Assembly: GCA_019418195.1 (NCBI GenBank)
Contig: DYCJ01000038.1
Span: 1,517 to 12,215, forward strand
Reading direction: 5' to 3'
DNA: 10,699 nucleotides
DNA from: Clostridiales bacterium
Lineage (GTDB): Bacteria > Bacillota > Clostridia > Lachnospirales > Lachnospiraceae
Shown here: piece after piece, positions 6,798 through 10,699 of the stretch
Position numbering within the stretch: position 1 is the stretch's first letter
How the letters are laid out: each line of letters opens with the position of its first letter
Translations under genes and position numbers: made by a program
The notes under the pieces: generated by a model
Databases searched by the model: none
What the model saw: the letters and a program-made list of their open reading frames with translations, nothing else
What the model was told of the DNA's origin: nothing

Positions 6798-8708
6798 TCA
6801 CAACTCATCGAGTTCCTTCATCCAGACTGCCGCGCACGCGTCGCTCGGCATTCTCCAGTCTCCTCTCGGGGAAAGTGCCACCGTACCAATTTTCGGTCCA
6901 TCCGGAAGACAGGAACGTTTAAACTGCTGGGAGAAAAATCTCCGGCAGAATGTCTTCAGCCATTTCAGGATCGTCTCTTTGTCATAGTCTCCTTCAAATG
7001 TCATCTCCGCCAGCCGGAAGATCTTCGCAGGCTCGTATCCGAAACGGAGCATATAGTACAGGAAGAAATCATGAAGTTCGTATGGTCCCACAAGATCTTC
7101 TGTCTTTTGGGCGATGTCGCCGTCTTTCGGCGGAAGGAGTTCCGGGCTCACAGGCGTATCAAGAACGTCATAAAGCACTCTGCGCAGCTCCTCATCCGGC
7201 GTCTCGTCAGCCGCATATTTGACAAGGTGGCGTACCAGCGTCTTCGGCACGGATGCGTTTACGCCGTACATGGACATATGATCGCCGTTGTAGGTGGCCC
7301 AGCCCAGCGCCAGCTCGGACATATCTCCCGTACCGATGACCATGCCGCCCGTCCGGTTGGCGATATCCATGAGCACCTGGGTGCGTTCCCTCGCCTGGGA
7401 ATTCTCGTAAGTCACGTCATGGTTTTCCGGATTCTGTCCGATATCCCTGAAGTGGATGTTCACTGCATCAGCGATCGGCACTTCCTTCAGCGCAGCGCCT
7501 GTCTTTCTCGTCATCTCACAGGCATTGTTGTACGTCCGGTCTGTCGTCCCGAAACATGGCATCGTCACCGCGATAATGTCTTTCTTGTCGCGGCCGAGCA
7601 TATCAAATGCTTTCGCTGTCACAAGAAGTGCAAGCGTAGAATCAAGACCGCCTGAGATTCCCACGACAGCGGTTCTGGAATTGGTGTGCGCCAGACGTTT
7701 CTTCAATCCCATGGCCTGGATCGTCAGTATCTCCTCGCACCTCTGTGCCCTCACCCTTTCATCCGAAGGAACGAACGGCCTCTTCGGGAATGTCCTGGTG
7801 AGTGCTGTTTCCTCATTTTTGATATGGAACGGAATCCGGATCAGAGTCTGTCCTGCGACAGCCTTAAAGGTCGTATTTTTTCTTCTTTCACTGACGATCC
7901 TCTGGATATCCAGTTCTGAATAGATAATCTCATTATGATACCGCTCTGCCTGTTTTAAGATCGCACCGTTCTCCGCGATGATATTGTGCCCGCCGAAGAC
8001 CAAGTCCGTCGTAGATTCACCCTCGCCGGCATTTGCGTAGATATACCCTGCGATCAGGCGGGCTGACTGTCCCGAGATCAATTCTCTGCGGTACGTGTCT
8101 TTTCCGATTGTCTCGTCGCTGGCAGAACAGTTTACGATCACGGTCGCGCCCTCCAGCGCTGCCCTGATGCTCGGCGGGATAGGCGACCAGACGTCTTCAC
8201 AGATTTCTGCGGACACGATCAGGTCCTCCATCTCCTCCTCTGTAAATAAAAGCTGCGGGCCAAAAGGCACCCGCTGCCCGTCAAAGCAGATGTATCCTGC
8301 TGTGTCCGGCCCGGGTGTGAACTGACGCATCTCGTAGAATTCCGCATAATTCGGGAGAAATGTCTTGGTCGTAAGCCCGATCACCTTGCCCTGATTCATG
8401 GCGGCCGCCACATTGTACAGCTTTCCTCCGACCGACAGGGGCGCGCCCACAAACGCCAGGATATCCTTGTCCGCCGTATATTCTGCGATCCTGATCAGCG
8501 CGTTTTTCGCTGCCTTCAGCAGCACATCCTGAGTGAACAGATCACTGCATGTATATCCGGTCACGCACAGCTCCGGAAATACAATGATCTTTGCCTTCTG
8601 TTCACAGGCTTCACTGATCGCCTCACATATTTTCGCTGTGTTAAACTCCACATCCGCCACCCGGATATCCGGCGTGGCTGCGGCAACTTTAACAAATCCG
8701 TGTTTCAT
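6798..8708 (-). CDS. nadE: Glutamine-dependent NAD(+) synthetase
   Basis: This enzyme makes the last step of NAD synthesis, amidating deamido-NAD with ammonia released from glutamine, using ATP. The 636-residue product has two domains. Residues 1-290 are a nitrilase-type glutaminase with the complete triad: Glu46 in FPELCVTGY, Lys115 in TKTFLPNY and Cys170 in SAEICEDVW. These are each offset by six from the well-known mycobacterial enzyme. Residues about 320-636 are the synthetase, with the pyrophosphatase P-loop SGGLDST at 352-358 and the GTGDMSELALGW segment. The start MKHGFVKVAAATPDIRV at 8708 is chosen over an upstream in-frame ATG at 8771 because the extra 21 codons would run through the palindrome at 8730-8766, and a purine-rich GGCGGAAGGGAAA precedes 8708. 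It lies between hslO and the molybdopterin-binding gene, with short gaps. Confidence 0.97.
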   Translation of the reverse strand: MKHGFVKVAAATPDIRVADVEFNTAKICEAISEACEQKAKIIVFPELCVTGYTCSDLFTQDVLLKAAKNALIRIAEYTADKDILAFVGAPLSVGGKLYNVAAAMNQGKVIGLTTKTFLPNYAEFYEMRQFTPGPDTAGYICFDGQRVPFGPQLLFTEEEMEDLIVSAEICEDVWSPIPPSIRAALEGATVIVNCSASDETIGKDTYRRELISGQSARLIAGYIYANAGEGESTTDLVFGGHNIIAENGAILKQAERYHNEIIYSELDIQRIVSERRKNTTFKAVAGQTLIRIPFHIKNEETALTRTFPKRPFVPSDERVRAQRCEEILTIQAMGLKKRLAHTNSRTAVVGISGGLDSTLALLVTAKAFDMLGRDKKDIIAVTMPCFGTTDRTYNNACEMTRKTGAALKEVPIADAVNIHFRDIGQNPENHDVTYENSQARERTQVLMDIANRTGGMVIGTGDMSELALGWATYNGDHMSMYGVNASVPKTLVRHLVKYAADETPDEELRRVLYDVLDTPVSPELLPPKDGDIAQKTEDLVGPYELHDFFLYYMLRFGYEPAKIFRLAEMTFEGDYDKETILKWLKTFCRRFFSQQFKRSCLPDGPKIGTVALSPRGDWRMPSDACAAVWMKELDEL

Positions 8709-8729
8709 TTTCCCTTCCGCCTTTCTTGT

Positions 8730-8766
8730 CGGGGACGTAGTAAACCTAAGTTTTACTACGTCCCCG
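8730..8766. repeat. REP-like palindrome, 15-bp perfect stem, between hslO and nadE
   Basis: CGGGGACGTAGTAAA (8730-8744) and its exact complement (8752-8766) surround a 7-bp loop, CCTAAGT. Palindromes that start GGGGACG and end CGTCCCC recur in many Firmicute genomes and are sometimes linked to IS200/IS605-like Y1 transposases; that link is from general knowledge. There is no T-tract directly after the stem on the minus strand; on the plus strand a T-run begins only about 8 nt later. A normal intrinsic terminator is therefore unlikely, though it could still fold in the hslO-nadE mRNA and alter processing or downstream expression. Confidence 0.8.
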
Positions 8767-8791
8767 TTCACACTTTTTTCACATTTTACTC

Positions 8792-9673
8792 TTATCTGGC
8801 TTTCGCCTTTTTCAACAATCTTTCCAGCTCATCCACTGTATAGTTATATGCTGTATTACAGAAATGACATTTCACTTCGATATCTTTGCCGTCATCGATC
8901 ATCGCCTGTATCTCTTTCTTTCCGACGCTGATGATCGCTTTTTCAATCCTCTCTTTGGAACAATTGCAATAGAATCGGGCCGGCATGGTGTCAGTGATCT
9001 CAAGATCCAGCCCGTCAAGCACCTGCGCGAGCATCTCCTCCGGCGTATGTCCGTTATCAAGCATGGAAGTCACAGACTGGATGTTCTGGATATTCTGCTC
9101 CAGTTTATTTAAGACCTCATCCTCGATAAAAGGCATTACCTGTACGATAAAACCGCCTGCACAGCGGACAGTATTGTCATGTTCCATGAGCACGCCCAGT
9201 CCTACAGAAGACGGCACCTGCTCGGATGTGGCAAAATAATATGTGAGATCTTCTGCGATCTCCCCTGTCTGGAGGATCGTCTGCCCGGAATAAGGTTCTT
9301 TGAGTCCCATATCCTTGATCACGGTCATCACGCCCTGACCGAGCGCTCCTCCTACGTCCAGTTTCCCGTTCTTCGGCGGGAGCATCACGTCCGGATCAAA
9401 CACATAGCCCTTTACATTTCCCTGGCTGTCCGCCGTCACAGTCAGCCCCTGGATCGGCCCGGAACACTTGATCTGGATCGTCAGCATGTCCGTCGGGTTC
9501 TTCATCATGCTCCCCATCATCACGCCGCCGGTCAGCAGTCTGCCAAGGGCAGCTGTTGCCACCGGACTTGTGCCGTGACGCTGTCTTGCCTCTTCCACCA
9601 TATCTGTTGTCACTGCGGCAAATGCACGGATCTGCGTATGTGCCGCAGAAGCTCTTACAATATAATCTTTCAT
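8792..9673 (-). CDS. hslO: Hsp33 redox-regulated chaperonin
   Basis: Hsp33 is a cytoplasmic holdase activated by oxidation and unfolding, protecting proteins during oxidative and heat stress. The 293-residue product has normal length. The N-terminal domain begins MKDYIVRASAAHTQIRAFA, with the conserved GRLLTGGVMMG and ADSQGNVKGYV segments. The C-terminal redox switch has the zinc-binding cysteines C-x-C (Cys236, 238) in FYCNCSKERI and C-x2-C (Cys269, 272) in KCHFCNTAY, so all four are intact. The start at 9673 has AGGAG about 9 nt upstream; the longer frame to 9931 only overlaps the methyltransferase gene. The gene lies 28 bp after the methyltransferase and is probably in the same transcript. 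Confidence 0.97.
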   Translation of the reverse strand: MKDYIVRASAAHTQIRAFAAVTTDMVEEARQRHGTSPVATAALGRLLTGGVMMGSMMKNPTDMLTIQIKCSGPIQGLTVTADSQGNVKGYVFDPDVMLPPKNGKLDVGGALGQGVMTVIKDMGLKEPYSGQTILQTGEIAEDLTYYFATSEQVPSSVGLGVLMEHDNTVRCAGGFIVQVMPFIEDEVLNKLEQNIQNIQSVTSMLDNGHTPEEMLAQVLDGLDLEITDTMPARFYCNCSKERIEKAIISVGKKEIQAMIDDGKDIEVKCHFCNTAYNYTVDELERLLKKAKAR

Positions 9674-9701
9674 CCTTATTTTCTCCTGATCTATTATCTT
9701 T

Positions 9702-10523
9702 TTATTCCTCTGTTTCCGCCAAATCCTTCTGCCGTTTCCCGTGTTCTCTGGCAATGACACAGATTCTCTCGGATGTATCTCCGGGAACTTCTTTGGTATC
9801 CATATCATATGCCGCTTCAAACACCAGCCCTGCTTTTTCAAGAAGTCTTTGCATTTCTTCCAGCGTATATGCTCTCTGATAATGCGTCTCCGTATATCTG
9901 CGATACAGCTGCCCCTCTTTGTCCGGCTCATCCGTATCTGGATCTGGCTGTCCCGTTTCCCTTACAAACAGTGTCAGGTCATATTCATTGATCCGTTCCT
10001 CTTCATAGTAATAGTTATCCCAGATAAAACTGCACACACCCCGGTCCTCCGCGATCGTGCAGTCTCCCATAACTTCCCGGTATTTATATTCTGTGTTGAA
10101 ATCAAACAGAAAAATCCCTCCGGGATCCAGATAATTATTCACCAGCCGGAACACATTTTCAAGGTCCTCCGGGTCTGTTATATAATTGAGCGAATCGCAG
10201 ACGCTTACCACCGCACGTACTGTCCCGTACAGTTCGAACTCCCGCATGTCCTGAAGGAGATAAAGAATATCATGTCCGGACTGTATCCTTTTCTCCATTG
10301 CAAGTTCCAGCATATCTTCAGAGTTATCCGCCCCGATCATATCATACCCGTATCCGGCAAGGATCTCTGTCATTGTGCCTGTCCCGCATCCAAGATCAAG
10401 CACAAGTCCGTCTTTTACTCCTTTTTCACATAGCATACTATGTATATATTCCCCCCATTCCCTGTAGGGGACATTATCCATAAATGTATCATATACTGCT
10501 GCAAAGCCCGTATACGCTTCCAA
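9702..10523 (-). CDS. Class I SAM-dependent methyltransferase
   Basis: With the TTG start at 10523 the product has 273 residues. It begins MEAYTGFAAVYDTFMDNVPY, the usual opening of this clostridial methyltransferase family, and has AGGAGGAGG about 5-7 nt upstream. Upstream ATG codons (10574, 10610) lie inside a hairpin and lack ribosome sites. Motif I is VLDLGCGTG (Asp43 to Gly49), the acidic end of strand two is GADNS (Asp66), and a later LDPGGIFLFDFN fits motif IV-V of Rossmann-fold SAM methyltransferases. The central part (about 170-225) is Tyr/Glu/Asp-rich, as in relatives often annotated as methyltransferase domain 25 or 11. The methylated substrate is unknown. It leads the hslO-nadE gene run, so cotranscription is likely. 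Confidence 0.9.
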   Translation of the reverse strand: MEAYTGFAAVYDTFMDNVPYREWGEYIHSMLCEKGVKDGLVLDLGCGTGTMTEILAGYGYDMIGADNSEDMLELAMEKRIQSGHDILYLLQDMREFELYGTVRAVVSVCDSLNYITDPEDLENVFRLVNNYLDPGGIFLFDFNTEYKYREVMGDCTIAEDRGVCSFIWDNYYYEEERINEYDLTLFVRETGQPDPDTDEPDKEGQLYRRYTETHYQRAYTLEEMQRLLEKAGLVFEAAYDMDTKEVPGDTSERICVIAREHGKRQKDLAETEE

Positions 10524-10558
10524 TTCTTCCTCCTCCTGTTTCCGGCACGTCAGGTCAT

Positions 10559-10601
10559 AAACAAAATGCGCCATCTGCCGGAAAAGACCGGGACAGGCGC
10601 A
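10559..10601 (-). terminator. Probable intrinsic terminator or leader attenuator before the methyltransferase
   Basis: On the minus strand TGCGCC (complement at 10596-10601) pairs with GGCGCA (10567-10572). An inner TG/CA and CCGG/CCGG extend the stem around a TCTTTT loop, and TTTTGTTT follows directly. It begins 41 bp after the stop of the partial gene at the right edge and ends about 36 bp before the methyltransferase TTG. It most likely ends that upstream transcript; because it also lies in the methyltransferase leader it could act as an attenuator. No strong promoter was found between it and the gene. Confidence 0.55.
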
Positions 10602-10642
10602 TAAACCCACAAAAAGTGTAACATATTTTCACAAATTAGGCA

Positions 10643-10699
10643 CTATGAAATTCGTATTTTATCCCGCTTTTTATAAATCACTGCGGCGGCGGCAAGCAC
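10643..10699 (-). CDS. C-terminal end of an unidentified, probably membrane-anchored protein
   Basis: A minus-strand frame enters from the right edge and ends at TAG (10643-10645) after 18 codons, VLAAAAVIYKKRDKIRIS. The other two minus-strand frames stop sooner. A small hydrophobic Ala-rich segment followed by a basic tail looks like the end of a membrane protein, or of a sortase-type anchor, which has the same form; too little is present to tell. A hairpin with a T-rich tail 41 bp further on would end its transcript. Confidence 0.4.
   Translation of the reverse strand: MLAAAAVIYKKRDKIRIS

Noticed and set aside
9674..9931. Upstream extension of hslO to 9931
   Set aside because: The extension is the methyltransferase gene read in a different frame; MKDYIVRAS at 9673 is the family N-terminus and has a ribosome site.

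Overview
The window reads as a chromosomal stretch from a low-to-mid GC Firmicute, most likely a Lachnospiraceae-type Clostridium-cluster XIVa gut bacterium. The basis is family resemblance: a roughly 750-residue maltodextrin phosphorylase next to a roughly 500-residue MalQ, a roughly 640-residue glutaminase-linked NadE, Hsp33 of the C-x-C/C-x2-C type, strong AGGAGG ribosome sites and sigma-A-like promoters. The genus cannot be fixed from the sequence alone. Seven complete genes and two partial ones are present. No tRNA, rRNA, CRISPR array or intact transposase gene was found.

Layout from left to right: a membrane-anchored hypothetical gene runs off the left edge on the minus strand (1-276). 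A 517-bp gene-poor stretch follows (277-793). It holds the promoter of that gene, a small palindrome, a pair of AACCGGTT palindromes and a degenerate inverted repeat. Next come malQ (794-2284) and glgP (2295-4547), both on the minus strand and tightly coupled as glgP-malQ. Together they convert maltodextrin or glycogen to glucose-1-phosphate and rearranged glucans. A divergent AraC-family regulator with an N-terminal cupin domain (4808-5686, plus strand) faces away from glgP. The 260-bp space between them has two divergent promoters that appear to share one palindromic -35 box, followed by a GC-rich structured and repeated segment in the araC leader. The position of this regulator suggests, but does not prove, that it controls glgP-malQ.

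The right half is a minus-strand gene run: SAM methyltransferase (9702-10523), hslO/Hsp33 (8792-9673), nadE (6798-8708) and a molybdopterin-binding-domain protein with a C-terminal four-cysteine tail (5693-6760). The last of these ends only 6 bp from the end of araC. A 15-bp perfect-stem palindrome of the GGGGACG...CGTCCCC type sits between hslO and nadE. A hairpin with a T-rich tail precedes the methyltransferase and probably terminates the gene whose last 18 codons lie at the right edge.

The coding content is ordinary housekeeping and carbohydrate metabolism. The items worth a second look are in the non-coding DNA: the shared -35 promoter pair, the repeated structured leader of araC, the inverted repeat with coding-like arms downstream of malQ, the twin operators and the REP-like palindrome. 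No clear new multi-gene system is visible.
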